Assembly: GCF_029227915.1 (NCBI RefSeq) | Contig: NC_079879.1 | Span: 32,866,501-32,930,500, forward strand | Length of the DNA: 64,000 bases | DNA from: Hydractinia symbiolongicarpus | Taxonomy: Eukaryota; Cnidaria; Hydrozoa; Anthoathecata; Hydractiniidae | Reading direction: 5' to 3' | In this document: positions 53,301-64,000 of the stretch, in pieces | How positions within the stretch are numbered: the stretch's first letter is position 1 | Layout of the letters: each line of letters starts with the position of its first letter | Notes under the pieces: model-generated | Databases searched by the model: none | What the model was told of the DNA's origin: nothing | What the model saw: the letters and a program-made list of their open reading frames with translations, nothing else | Program-made: the position numbers and the translations under genes

Positions 53301-56300
53301 TCCAAGAAATAACATTCTTCTTAATTTGACATGATTGCTGTTACTCAGCGATAACACTGGCCGCTGTGATAGCGCTTTATTTAAAAGTGTAGATGAATAA
53401 GTGATTTTTTACTGTGGGACCAATCCTAGCCGTTAGCGCGCGCTGAAGAAATAGAGTAAGTTGCGAAAGCTACATTTCATTGACTTTCTAACGGTATCAG
53501 TCCGTTTGAGTTACAACGGTTGAGTCACATATTCGTACCAACATTTATTTAGCGATATGTTTCTGATATTACTAGGTTACATCACATTTAACAGTGAAAC
53601 GATTGACTGTGGGACTTAATTGAACTGATTTTGGACTTTGACCTTATTAATGTGATAAATGAGCCAATTCGACTCCAAGAAATAACATTCTTCTTAATTT
53701 GACATGATTGCTGGAACTCAGCGATTACACTGGGATCTGTGGTAGTGCTTTATTTAAAAGTGTAGATAAATAAGTCACTTTTAACTGTGGGACCAATCCT
53801 AGACGTTAGCGCGCGCTGAAGAAAAAGAGAAAGTTTCGAAAACTACATTTCATTGACTTTCTAACGGTATCAGTCCGTTTGAGTTACAACAGTTGCGTCA
53901 CATATTCGTACCAACATGTATTTAGCGATATGTTTCTGATGTTACTAGCTTGCATCGCTTTTAGCAGTGAAAAGATTGACTGTGTAACTTAATTGAACTG
54001 ATTTTGGACTTTGACCTTATATATGTGATAAATGAGCCTATTGGACTCCAAGAAATAACATTCTTCTTAATTTGACATGATTGCTGGAACTCAGCGATTA
54101 CACTGGCCGCTGTGTTAGCGCTTTATTTAAAAAGTGTAGATAAATAAGTCAGTTTTAACTGTGGGACCAATCCTAGCCGTTAGCGCGCGCTGAAGAAATA
54201 GAGAACGTTTCGAAAACTACATTTCATTGACTTCCTAACGGTATCAGTCCGTTTGAGTTACAACGGTTGCGTCACATATTCGTACCAACATGTATTTAGC
54301 GATATGTTTCTGATATTACTAGGTTGCATTGCTTTTAACGGTGAAACGATTGACTGTGAGACTAAATTGAACGGATTTTGGACTTTGACCTTGTTAATTT
54401 GATAAACGAGCCAATTCGCCTCCAAGAAATACCATTCTTCTTAATCTGACATGATTGCTGTAACTCAGCGATAACACTGGCCGCTGTGATAGCGCTTTTT
54501 TTAAAAGTGCAGATAAATAAGTCATTTTTTTACTGTGGGACAAATTCTAGCCGTTAGCGCGCGCTGACGAAATAGAATCAGTTTCAAAAGCTACATTTCA
54601 TTGACTTACTAACGGTGTCAGTCCGTTTCACTTACAACGGTTGAGTCACCTATTCGTACCAACATGTATTTAGCGATATGTTTCTGATATTACTAGGTTA
54701 CATCACATTTAACAGTGAAACGATTGACTGTGGGACTTAATTGAACTGATTTTGGACTTTGAACTTATTAATGTGATAAATGAGCCAATTCGACTCCAAG
54801 AAATAACATTCTTCTTAATTTGACATGATTGCTGGAATTCAGCGATTACACTGGGCTCTGTGGTAGTGCTTTATTTAAAAGTAGAGATAAATAAGTCAGT
54901 TTTAACTGTGGGACCAATCCTAGCCGTTAGCGCGCGCTGAAGAAAAAGAGAAAGTTTCGAAAACTACATTTCATTGACTTTCTAACGGTGTCAGTCCGTT
55001 TCACTTACAACGGTTGCGTCACCTATTCGTACCAACATGTACTTAGCGATATTTTTCTGATATTACTAGTTTGCATCGCTTTTAACAGTTAAACGATTGA
55101 CTGTGTGACTTAATTGAACTGATTTTAAACTTTGACCTTATATATGTGATAAATGAGCCTATTGGACTCCAAGAAATAACATTCTTCTTAATTTTACATG
55201 ATTGCTCGACTTCAGCTTTTACACTGGGCTCTGTGGTAGTGCTTTATTTAAAAGTGTAAATACATCAGTCAGTTTTAACTGTGGGACCAATCCTAGCCGT
55301 TAGCGCGCGCTGAAGAAATAGAGAAAGTTTCGAAAACTACATTTCATTGACTTTCTAACGGTATCAGTCCGTTTGAGTTACAACGGTTGCGTCACATATT
55401 CGTACCAACATGTATTTAGCGATATGTTTCTGATGTTACTAGCTTGCATCGCTTTTAACAGTGAAAAGATTGACTGTGTAACTTAATTGAACTGATTTTG
55501 GACTTTGACCTTATATATGTAATAAATGAGCCTATTGGACTCCAAGAAATAACATTCTTCTTAATTTGACATGATTTCTGGAACTCAGCGATTACACTGG
55601 CCGCTGTGTTAGCGCTTTATTTAAAAAGTGTATATAAATAAGTCAGTTTTAACTGTGGGACCAATCCTAGCCGTTAGCGCGCGCTGAAGAAATAGAGAAA
55701 GTTTCGAAAACTACATTTCATTGACTTCTTAACGGTATCAGTCCGTTTGAGTTACAACGGTTGTGTCACATATTCGTACCAACATGTATTTAGCGATATG
55801 TTTCTGATATTACTAGGTTGCATTGCTTTAAACGGTGAAACGATTGACTGTGGGACTAAATTGAACTGATTTTGGACTTTGGCCTTGTTAATTTGATAAA
55901 CGAGCAAATTCGCCTCCAAGAATAACATTCTTCTTAATCTGACATGATTGCTTTAACTCAGCGATAACACTGGCCGCTGTGATAGCGCTTTTTTTAAAAG
56001 TGCAGATGAATAAGTCATTTTTTACTGTGGGACAAATTCTAGCCGTTAGCGCGCGCTGACGAAATAGAATCAGTTTCAAAAGCTACATTTCATTGACTTA
56101 CTAACGGTGTCAGTCCGTTTCACTTACAACGGTTGAGTCACCTATTCGTACCAACATGTATTTAGCGATATGTTTCTGATATTACGAGGTTGCATTGCTT
56201 TTAACGGTGAAACGATTGACTGTGGGACTTAATTGAACTGATTTTGGACTTTGACCTTGTTAATGTGATAAATGAGCCAATTCGACTCCAAGAAATAACA

Positions 56301-57565
56301 TTCTTCTTAATTTGACATGATTGCTGTTACTCAGCGATAACACTGGCCGCTGTGATAGCGCTTTATTTAAAAGCGTTGATGAATAAATGATTTTTTACTG
56401 TGGGACCAATCCTAGGCGTTAGCGCGCGCTGAAGAAATAGAGAAAGTTTGGAAAACTACATTTCATTGACTTTCTAACGGCATCAGTCCGTTTGAGTTAC
56501 AACGGTTGCGTCACATATTCGTACCAACATGTATTTATCGATATGTTTCTGATATTACTAGGTTGCATCGCTTTTAACGGTGGAACGATTGACTACGGGA
56601 CTTAATTGAACTGATTTTAGACTTTGAACTTATAAATGTGATAAATGAGACAATTGGATCCCCAGAACAAACATTCTTCTTAATTTGACATGATTGCTCG
56701 AACTCAGAGATTACACTGGGCGTTGTGGTAGCGCTTTACTTAAAAATGTAGATAAATAAGTCATTTTTTACTGTGGGACCAATCCTAACCGTTAACGCGC
56801 GCTGAAGAAATAGAGACAGCTTCAAAAACTACATTTCATTGACTTTCTAACGGTATCAATCTGTTTGAGTTACAACGGTTGCGTCACCTATTCGTACCAA
56901 CATGTACACGATACGATATTTTTCTGATATTGCTAGGTTGCATCGCTTTTAACAGTGAAAAGATTGACTGTGGGAGTTAACTGAACTGATTTTGGACATT
57001 AACTTTATATATGTGATAAATGAGCCTATTGGACTCCAAGAAATAACATTCTTCTTAATTTGACATGATTGCTGGAACTCAGCGATTACACTGACCGCTG
57101 TGATAGCGCTTTATTTAAAACTGTAGATAAATAAGTTATTTTTTACTGTGGGACCAATCCTAGCCGTTAGCCCGCGCTGAAGAAATAGAAACAGTTTGGA
57201 ATACTACATTTCATTGACTTTCTAACGGTATCAGTCCGTTTGAGTTACAACGGTTGCGTCACATTTTCGTACCAACTTATATTTAGCGATATGTTTCTGA
57301 TATTACTATGTTGCATCGCTTTTAACAGTGAAACGATTGACTGTGTGACTTAATTGAACTGATTTTAGACTTTAAACTTATAAATGTGATAAATGAGACA
57401 ATTGGACCCCAAGAAATAACATTCTTCTTAATTTGACATGATTGCTCGACTTCAGCTTTAACACTGGGCTCTGTGGTAGTGCTTTATTTAAAAGTGTAGA
57501 TAAATATCAGTTATAACTGTGGGACCAATCCTAGCCGTTAGCGCGCGCTGAAGAAATAGAGAAAG
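50396..57565. repeat. Heterogeneous satellite domain left of the LINE
   Basis: Monomers here are less uniform but some local duplication is visible. The aacggattttggac/gataaacgagccaattcgcc form occurs near 52.13, 52.87 and 54.37 kb (offsets two and four monomers), with a related copy at 55.87 kb. The aggttacatcacatttaac variant occurs at 51341, 53580 and 54701 (six and three monomers). Short minus-strand frames of 63-83 codons at 50976-51227, 52123-52347, 52869-53093 and 55888-56079 are the same monomer frame read four times and are not genes. At 56.65 kb a monomer of the ggatccccagaacaaac form typical of 1-6 kb reappears. Confidence 0.8.
57558..57565. repeat. Target-site duplication, left copy (agagaaag)
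   Basis: The eight bases agagaaag end the satellite before the LINE and are repeated directly after its A-run at 58287-58294. The undisturbed monomer has this sequence once, in atagagaaagtttcg. A short direct repeat flanking a 3' A-tailed element is the signature of target-primed reverse transcription. Confidence 0.88.
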
Positions 57566-57567
57566 CC

Positions 57568-58119
57568 CAACTAACTGCCTTATTTCGATTTAGCAGTTTC
57601 TTATCCTTTCAAGCAAAATATATTTTAGTTCAAAGTTTTATCTACGCGAATTTCAATTATTGTTCCCTTATATGGCATTTTTCTTCTTCTAAATCTTTAT
57701 CTAAAGTCGAAATGATACAAAAACGAGCATTAAGATTTCTGTATAATGATACGGTAAGTACATACGAAAATTTACTTAAAAATTCCAGCAAGAGTCACAT
57801 GAATGTAAATTGCTTACGGTCATTGTGTATAGAAATCTCTAAAACTATAAATAACAGCAGCCCTCCTTTTATGAAAGATATATTTTGTTTAAATGATAAC
57901 GGTAGGACAGTCAGAGAACAAAATACAAATAATTTGGTAGTCTCAAGGAAAAGGACCGCGACTTTTGGAACTAATAGCTTATCAGCCCTGGGACTAAAGA
58001 TTTGGAATGACCTACCATTACATTTGAAACGATGTGACAACCTTAAAGTTTTTAAAAACATGATTAAAATGTGGGACGGATCTAAATGTAACTGTGATGA
58101 ATGTAAGGTCCCTTTATAG
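57568..58119 (+). pseudogene. LINE reverse transcriptase C-terminal fragment
   Basis: An open frame of 183 codons plus a TAG stop (58117-58119) runs from the insertion edge; the first internal ATG is at 57712 and gives 135 residues. The fragment corresponds to the region after the polymerase catalytic palm, of a protein that copies LINE RNA into DNA at a nicked target. Visible family marks, numbered in the 183-residue frame, are IYANFNYCSLIWHF (25-38), MIQKRALRFLYND (49-61), TFGTNSLSALGLKIWNDLP (132-150) and a terminal WDG followed by a C-x-C-x2-C motif (174-179). The catalytic YxDD box and the endonuclease domain lie upstream in intact elements and are missing. There is no in-frame stop or frameshift, which suggests a fairly recent insertion. 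The ATG at 57712 is internal to the original protein and not a true start. Expression is not expected. Confidence 0.88.
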
Positions 58120-58263
58120 AACTTTGTTGTTGTTATTGTTTATATATATAAAAAAAATGATTTTATTTAATTGTAAACATAAAAACATTTAGTCGATTTA
58201 GATTAGTTTTCTTAATTACTTTTTTTTTGGAAACTATTGTAAATATGTGAATAATCGACTTTA

Positions 58264-58269
58264 AATAAA
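58264..58269 (+). terminator. LINE polyadenylation signal AATAAA
   Basis: A canonical AATAAA lies 145 bases after the LINE stop codon and about 10 bases before the terminal A-run (58278-58287). It marks the 3' end of the retrotransposed transcript and confirms the plus-strand orientation of the element. Confidence 0.75.
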
Positions 58270-58286
58270 TTGAAAAGAAAAAAAAA

Positions 58287-58294
58287 AGAGAAAG
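58287..58294. repeat. Target-site duplication, right copy (agagaaag)
   Basis: This is the second copy of the direct repeat. It merges with the last A of the LINE tail, then the satellite continues as tttcgaaaactacatttc, exactly the monomer sequence expected after agagaaag. Confidence 0.88.
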
Positions 58295-60528
58295 TTTCGA
58301 AAACTACATTTCATTGACTTTCTAATGGTATCAGTCCGTTTGAGTTACAACGGTTGCGTCACATATTCGTACCAACATGTATTTAGCGATATGTTTCTGA
58401 TATTACTAGGCTGCATTGCTTTTAACGGTGAAACGATTGACTGTGGGACTTAATTGAACTGATTTTGGACTTTGACCTTGTTAATGTGATAAATGAGTCA
58501 ATTCGACTCCAAGAAATAACATTCTTCTTAATATGACATGATTGCTTGAACTCAGCGATTACACTGGCCGCTGTAATAGCGCTACATTGAAAAGTGTAGA
58601 TAAATAAGTCATTCTTTATTGTGGGACCAATCCTAGCCGTTAGCTCGTGTTAAAGAAATAGAGAGAGTTTCAAAAACTACATTTCATTGACTTTCTAACG
58701 GTATCAGTCCGTTTGACTTACAACGGTTGCGCCACATATCCGTACCAACATGTATTTAGCGATATGTTTCTGATGTTACTAGGTTGCATCGCTTTTAATG
58801 GTGAAACGATTGACTGTGGGACTTAATCGAACTGATTTTGGACTTTGACCTTGTTAATGGGATAAATGAGCCAATTCGACTTCAAGATATAACATTCTTC
58901 TTAAGTTGAAATGATTGCTCGACTTCAGCTTTAACACTGGGCTCTGCGGTAGTGCTTTATTTAAAAGTGTAGATAAATATCAGTTTTAACTGTGGGACCA
59001 ATCCTAGCCGTTAGGGCGCGCTGAAGAAATAGAGAAAGTTTGGAAAACTACATTTCATTGACTTTCTAATGGTATCAGTTCGTTTGAGTTACAACGGTTG
59101 CGTCACATATTCTTACCAACATGTGTTTAGCGATATGTTTCTGATATTACTAGGTTCCATCGCTTTTAACAGTGAAACGATTGACTGTGTGACTTAATTG
59201 AACTGATTTTAGACTTCAAACTTATAAATGTAATAAATTAGACAATTGGACCCCAAGAAATAACATCTTATTAATTTGACATGATTGCTCGACTTCAGCT
59301 ATTACACTGGGCTCTACGGTAGTGCTTTATTTAAAAGTGTAGATAAATAAGTCAGTTTTAACTGCGGCACCAATCCTAGCCGTTAGCGCGCGCTGAAGAA
59401 AAAGAGAAAGTTTCGAAAACTACATTTCATTGACTTTCTAACGGTGTCAGTCCGTTTCACTTACAACGGTTGCGTCACCTATTCGTACCAACATGTACTT
59501 AGCGATATTTTTCTGATATTACTAGTTTGCATCGCTTTTAACAGTTAAACGATTGACTGTGTGACTTAATTGAACTGATTTTAAACTTTGAACTTATAAA
59601 TGTAATAAATGAGACAATTGAATCCCCAGAACAAACATTCTTCTTAATTTGACATGATTGCTCGAACTCAGCGATTACACTGGGCGCTGTGGTAGCGCTT
59701 TACTTAAAAGTGTAGATAAATATCAGTTTTAACTGTGGCACCAATCCTAGCCGTTAGCGCGCGCTGAAGAAATAGAGAAAGTTTGGAAAACTACATTTCA
59801 TTGACTTTCTAACGGTATCAATCTGTTTGACTTACAACGGTTGGGTCACCTATTCGTACCAACATGTACACGATACGATATTCTTCTGATATTGCTAGGT
59901 TGCATCGCTTTTAACAGTGAAAAGATTGACTGTGGGACTTAATTGAACTGATTTTGGTCATTAACCTTATATATGTGATAAATGAGCCTATTGGACTCCA
60001 AGAATTAACATTCTTCTTAATTTGACATGATTGATGGAACTCAGCGATTACACTGGCCGCTGTGATAGCGCTTTATTTAAAACTGTAGATAAATAAGTTA
60101 TTTTTTGCAGTGGGACCAATCCTAGCCGTTAGCCCGCGCTGAAGAAATAGAGACAGTTTGGAAAACTACATTTCATTGACTTTCTAACGGTATCAGTCCG
60201 TTTGAGTTACAACGGTTGCGTCACATTTTCGTACCAACTTATATTTAGCGATATGTTTCTGATATTACTATGTTGCATCGTTTTTAACAGTGAAACGATT
60301 GACTGTGTGACTTAATTGAACTGATTTTAGACTTTGAACTTATAAATGTGATAAATGAGACAATTGGACCCCAAGAAATAACATTCTTCTTAATTTGACA
60401 TGATTGCTCGACTTCAGCTTTAACACTGGGCTCTGCGGTAGTGCTTTATTTAAAAGTGTAGATAAATATCAGTTTTAACTGTGGCACCAATCCTAGCCGT
60501 TAGCGCGCGCTGAAGAAAAAGAGTAAGT

Positions 60529-61408
60529 TTGGAAAACTACATTTCATTGACTTTCTAATAAAATCAGTCGTTTGAGTTACAACGGTTGCGTCACATATTC
60601 GTACCAACATGTATTTAGCGATATGTTTCTGATATTACTAGGCTGCATTGCTTTTAACGGTGAAACGATTGACTGTGGGACTTAATTGAACTGATTTTGG
60701 ACTTTGACCTTGTTAATGGGATAAATGAGCCAATTCAACTTCAATATATAACATCCTTCTTAAGTTGACATGATTGCTGTAACTCAGCGATAACACGGGG
60801 CGCTGTGACGGTGCTTTATTTAAAAGTGTAGATAAATAAGTCATTTTTTATTGAGGGACCAATCTTAGCCGTTATCTCGCGTTAAAAAAGTAGAGAAAGT
60901 TTCAAAAACTACATTTCATTGACTTTCTAGCGGGATCAGTCCGTTTCACTTACAACGGTTGCGTCACATAATCGTACAAACATGTACTTAGCGATATGTT
61001 TCTGATGTTACTAGGTTGCATCGCTTTTAATGGCGAAACGACTGACTGTGGGACTTAATTGAACTGATTTTGGACTTTGCTTTATATATGTGTTAAATGA
61101 GCCAATTGGACTCTAAGAAATAACATTCTCCTTAATTTGACATGATTGCTGGAACTCAGCGATTAACTGGCCGCTGTGATAGCGCTTCATTTAAAATTGT
61201 AGATGAATAAGTCATTTTCTACTGTTGGACCAATCCTAGCAGTTATATCGCGCTGAAGAAATAGAGACGGTTTCAGAAACTACATTTCTTCAACTTTCTA
61301 AAGGTATAAGTCCGTTTGAGCTACAACGGTTGCGTCACATATTCGTACCAACATGTGTTTAGCGATATGTTTCTGATATTACTAGGTTCCATCGCTTTTA
61401 ACAGTGAA
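60529..61408. repeat. 880-bp duplicated satellite segment, copy 1
   Basis: This segment recurs at 62283-63162 (offset 1,754 bp). Shared rare variants are tttctaataaaatcagtcg, cgataacacggggcgctgtg, gacggtgctttat, tagcgggatcagtcc and tagcagttatatcgcgctg. The offset is not a whole number of monomers because the truncated 266-bp unit lies between the copies (4 x 372 + 266 = 1,754). Confidence 0.85.
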
Positions 61409-61839
61409 ACGATTGACTGTGTGACTTAATTGAACTGATTTTAGACTTCAAACTTATAAATGTAATAAATGAGACAATTGGACCCCAAGAAATAACATTC
61501 TTCTTAATTTGACATGATTGCTCGACTTCAGCTATTACACTGGGCTCTACGGTAGTGCTTTATTTAAAAGTGTAGATAATTAAGTCAGTTTTAACTGTGG
61601 GACCAATCCTAGCCGTTAGCTCGCGCTGAAGAAATAGAGAAAGTTTCGAAAACTACATTTCATTGACTTTCTAACGGAATCAGCCGTTTGAGATACAACG
61701 GTTGCGTCACATATTCGTACCAACATGTATTTAGCGATATGTTGCTGATATTACTATGTTGCATCGTTTTTAACAATGAAACGATTGACTGTGTGACTTA
61801 ATTGAACTGATTTTAGACTTTGAACTTATAAATGTGATA

Positions 61840-62105
61840 AATGAGACAATTGGATCCCCAGAACAAACATTCTTCTTAATTTGACATGATTGCTCGAACT
61901 CAGCGATTACACTGGGCGCTGTGGTAGCACTTTACTTAAAAATGTAGATAAATGTAGATAGACGGTTGCGTCACCTATTCGTACCAACATGTACACGATA
62001 CGATATTCTTCTGATATTGCTAGGTTGCATCGCTTTTAACAGTGAAAAGATTGACTGTGGGACTTAATTGAACTGATTTTGGTCATTAACCTTATATATG
62101 TGATA
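61840..62105. repeat. Truncated 266-bp satellite monomer
   Basis: The monomer begins normally but passes directly from aatgtagataaatgtagata (61941-61960) to gacggttgcgtcacc. Compared with neighbours, about 107 bases are missing net, including the GC palindrome and most of the hairpin cluster. At the junction the word aatgtagata is present twice with an overlapping base, so the deletion came with a small duplication. This fits end-joining or replication slippage rather than in-register unequal crossover. Confidence 0.85.
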
Positions 62106-62282
62106 AATGAGCCTATTGGTCTCCAAGAAATAACATTCTTCTTAATTTGACATGATTGCTGGAACTCAGCGATTACACTGGCCGCTGTGATAGCGCTTTA
62201 TTTAAAACTGTAGATAAATAAGTTATTTTTTGCAGTGGGACCAATCCTAGCCGTTAGCCCGCGCTGAAGAAATAGAGACAGT

Positions 62283-63162
62283 TTGGAAAACTACATTTCA
62301 TTGACTTTCTAATAAAATCAGTCGTTTGAGTTACAACGGTTGCGTCACATATTCGTACCAACATGTATTTAGCGATATGTTTCTGATATTACTAGGCTGC
62401 ATTGCTTTTAACGGTGAAACGATTGACTGTGGGACTTAATTGAACTGATTTTGGACTTTGACCTTGTTAATGGGATAAATGAGCCAATTCGACTTCAATA
62501 TATAACATCCTTCTTAAGTTGACATGATTGCTGTAACTCAGCGATAACACGGGGCGCTGTGACGGTGCTTTATTTAAAAGTGTAGATAAATAAGTCATTT
62601 TTTATTGAGGGACCAATCTTAGCCGTTATCTCGCGTTAAAAATGTAGAGAAAGTTTCAAAAACTACATTTCATTGACTTTCTAGCGGGATCAGTCCGTTT
62701 CACTTACAACGGTTGCGTCACATAATCGTACAAACATGTACTTAGCGATATGTTTCTGATGTTACTAGGTTGCATCGCTTTTAATGGCGAAACGACTGAC
62801 TGTGGGACTTAATTGAACAGATTTTGGACTTTGCCTTATATATGTGTTAAATGAGCCAATTGGACTCTAAGAAATAACATTCTTCTTAATTTGACATGAT
62901 TGCTGGAACTCAGCGATTAACTGGCCGCTGTGATAGCGCTTCATTTAAAATTGTAGATGAATAAGTCATTTTCTACTGTTGGACCAATCCTAGCAGTTAT
63001 ATCGCGCTGAAGAAATAGAGACGGTTTCAGAAACTACATTTCTTCAACTTTCTAAAGGTATAAGTCCGTTTGAGCTACAACGGTTGCGTCACATATTCGT
63101 ACCAACATGTGTTTAGCGATATGTTTCTGATATTACTAGGTTCCATCGCTTTTAACAGTGAA
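62283..63162. repeat. 880-bp duplicated satellite segment, copy 2
   Basis: It repeats 60529-61408 almost exactly. Differences seen include gttaaaaatgtagag here against gttaaaaaagtagag in copy 1, acattcttcttaat against acattctccttaat, and ttgaacagatt against ttgaactgatt. Just upstream, 61965-62295 also copies 59840-60170 (offset 2,125 bp; shared tgtacacgatacgatattc and ttttttgcagtgggacc), showing that this whole neighbourhood was duplicated with rearrangement. Confidence 0.83.
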
Positions 63163-64000
63163 AAGATTGACTGTGGGACTTAATTGAACTAATTTTGGAC
63201 ATTAGTCTTATAAATGTGATAAATGAGCCTATTGGTCTCCAAGAAATAACATTCTTCTTAATTTGACATGATTGCTGGAACTCAGCGATTACACTGGCCG
63301 CTGTGATACCGCTTTATTTAAAACTGTAGATAAATAAGTTATTTTTTACTGTGGGACCAATCCTAGCCGTTAGCCCGCGCTGAAGAAATAGAGAGAGTTT
63401 GGAAAACTACATTTCATTGACTTTCTAACGGTATCAGTACGTTTGAGTTACAACGCTTGCGTCACATTTTCGTACCAACTTATATTTAGCGATATGTTTC
63501 TGATATTACTATGTTGCATCGTTTTTAACAGTGAAACGATTGACTGTGTGACTTAATTGAACTGATTTTAGACTTTGAACTTATAAATGTGATAAATGAG
63601 ACAATTGGACCCCAAGAAATAACATTCTTCTTAATTTGACATGATTGCTCGACTTCAGCTTTAACACTGGGCTCTGCGGTAGTGCTTTATTTAAAAGTGT
63701 AGATAAATAGCAGTTTTAACTGTGGCACAAATCCTAACCGTTAGCGCGCGCTGAAGAAATAGAGAAAGTTTGGAAAACTACATTTCATTGACTTTCTAAT
63801 GGTATCAGTCCGTTTGAGTTACAACGGTTGCGTCACATATTCGTACCAACCTGTATTTAGCGATATGTTTCTGATAATACTAGGCTGCATTGCTTTTAAC
63901 GGTGAAACGATTGACTGTGGGACTTAATTGAACTGATTTTGGACTTTGACCTTGTTAATGGGATAAATGAGCCAATTCGACTTCAAGATATAACATTCTT

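Larger units (their letters stand above)
1..57565. repeat. Satellite DNA array, ~373-bp monomer (left arm)
   Basis: The stretch is an uninterrupted head-to-tail array. Taking the conserved aatgag motif as an arbitrary monomer start, successive starts fall at 1, 374, 747, 1120, 1493, 1866, 2239, 2612, 2984, 3356 and 3729, a period of 372-373 bp, and the same spacing continues to the LINE insertion. All monomers lie in the same orientation. Conserved landmarks in each monomer are acattcttcttaatttgac, gtgggaccaatcctagccgt, a GC palindrome (agcgcgcgct), cgtaccaacatgtatttagc and gattgactgtgggacttaat. No reading frame longer than 83 codons survives in the satellite, consistent with a non-coding array. 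Monomers fall into subfamilies, described in the block entries. I do not recognise the monomer as a named satellite; a repeat-database search would decide that. A centromeric or pericentromeric location is inferred only. Confidence 0.97.
57566..58286 (+). mobile_element. 5'-truncated LINE (CR1/L2/Jockey-like) insertion
   Basis: A 721-bp foreign segment interrupts one satellite monomer. It starts within a reverse-transcriptase coding frame, so the element is 5'-truncated (full-length relatives are several kilobases). It carries the last 183 codons of the ORF, a 3' untranslated region of about 165 bp rich in A and T, an AATAAA signal at 58264-58269, and ends in a run of A. It is flanked by the 8-bp direct repeat agagaaag. 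Base composition differs clearly from the satellite. Assignment to the non-LTR retrotransposons rests on the protein; CR1, L2 and Jockey-type elements all have similar C-termini and I cannot separate them by eye. The insertion is a dead copy because the endonuclease and catalytic palm are absent. Confidence 0.9.
58287..64000. repeat. Satellite DNA array, ~373-bp monomer (right arm)
   Basis: The same satellite resumes exactly where it was interrupted by the LINE: the monomer that starts at 57392 ends at 58491 once the 721-bp insert and an 8-bp duplication are removed, giving a normal 371-bp unit. The right arm continues to the window end and is cut mid-monomer. It is visibly more heterogeneous than the left arm. 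Many monomers carry small private deletions (for example gataaatatcag in place of gataaataagtcag), substitutions such as tgtacacgatacgatat, and one monomer is truncated to 266 bp (61840-62105). No gene or RNA is seen here. The higher divergence is compatible with proximity to an array edge, but the edge itself is not in the window. Confidence 0.97.

Noticed and set aside
57795-58061. Minus-strand 88-codon ORF inside the LINE
   Set aside because: It lies antisense to the well-supported reverse-transcriptase frame and has no family resemblance; it is a shadow.
57712-58119. Stand-alone 135-residue host gene starting at the ATG at 57712
   Set aside because: The homologous frame extends upstream to the insertion edge without a stop, and the insertion has a target-site duplication and A-run, so this is part of a LINE fragment and not a host gene.

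Overview
This 64-kb window is almost entirely one tandem satellite DNA array. The monomer is about 373 bp (measured spacings 371-374 bp), AT-rich, and repeated head to tail about 170 times in a single orientation. The only non-satellite sequence is a 721-bp 5'-truncated LINE (non-LTR retrotransposon) at 57566-58286. I see no host gene, tRNA, rRNA, CRISPR array, bacterial operon or viral gene. Monomer-scale satellite, higher-order duplications and a poly(A)-tailed LINE with a target-site duplication point to an animal nuclear genome. The LINE protein resembles the reverse-transcriptase C-termini of CR1/L2/Jockey-type elements common in aquatic invertebrates such as molluscs and cnidarians. Species and chromosomal position cannot be read from the sequence; centromeric or pericentromeric heterochromatin is the natural inference. 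Layout: (1) 1-6419 holds a 2.69-kb (about 7.2 monomers) block present twice, 3,728 bp apart, with roughly twenty mismatches by eye. (2) 7085-9323 holds a three-monomer duplication, which lies partly inside a much larger, practically identical 18-monomer tandem duplication (6,713 bp; 7981-14693 and 14694-21406). (3) 21407-25730 is organised in three-monomer higher-order units. (4) 25731-50395 is built mainly from three monomer subfamilies, called I, II and III here. It contains a 3.35-kb tandem duplication (38.96-46.65 kb) whose second copy has two extra monomers, and a block at 34.0-38.5 kb repeated at 46.7-50.4 kb with two monomers lost. (5) 50396-57565 and 58287-64000 are more heterogeneous, with small indels, the LINE insertion and one 266-bp truncated monomer. 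The divergence and the LINE insertion rising toward the right suggest that side is nearer an array edge. The sequence has no gene pathway: its story is concerted evolution by unequal exchange, visible as nested duplications, mosaic monomers and monomer gains and losses, followed by a later LINE insertion. The few 63-83-codon minus-strand ORFs in the satellite are copies of the same non-coding monomer frame.
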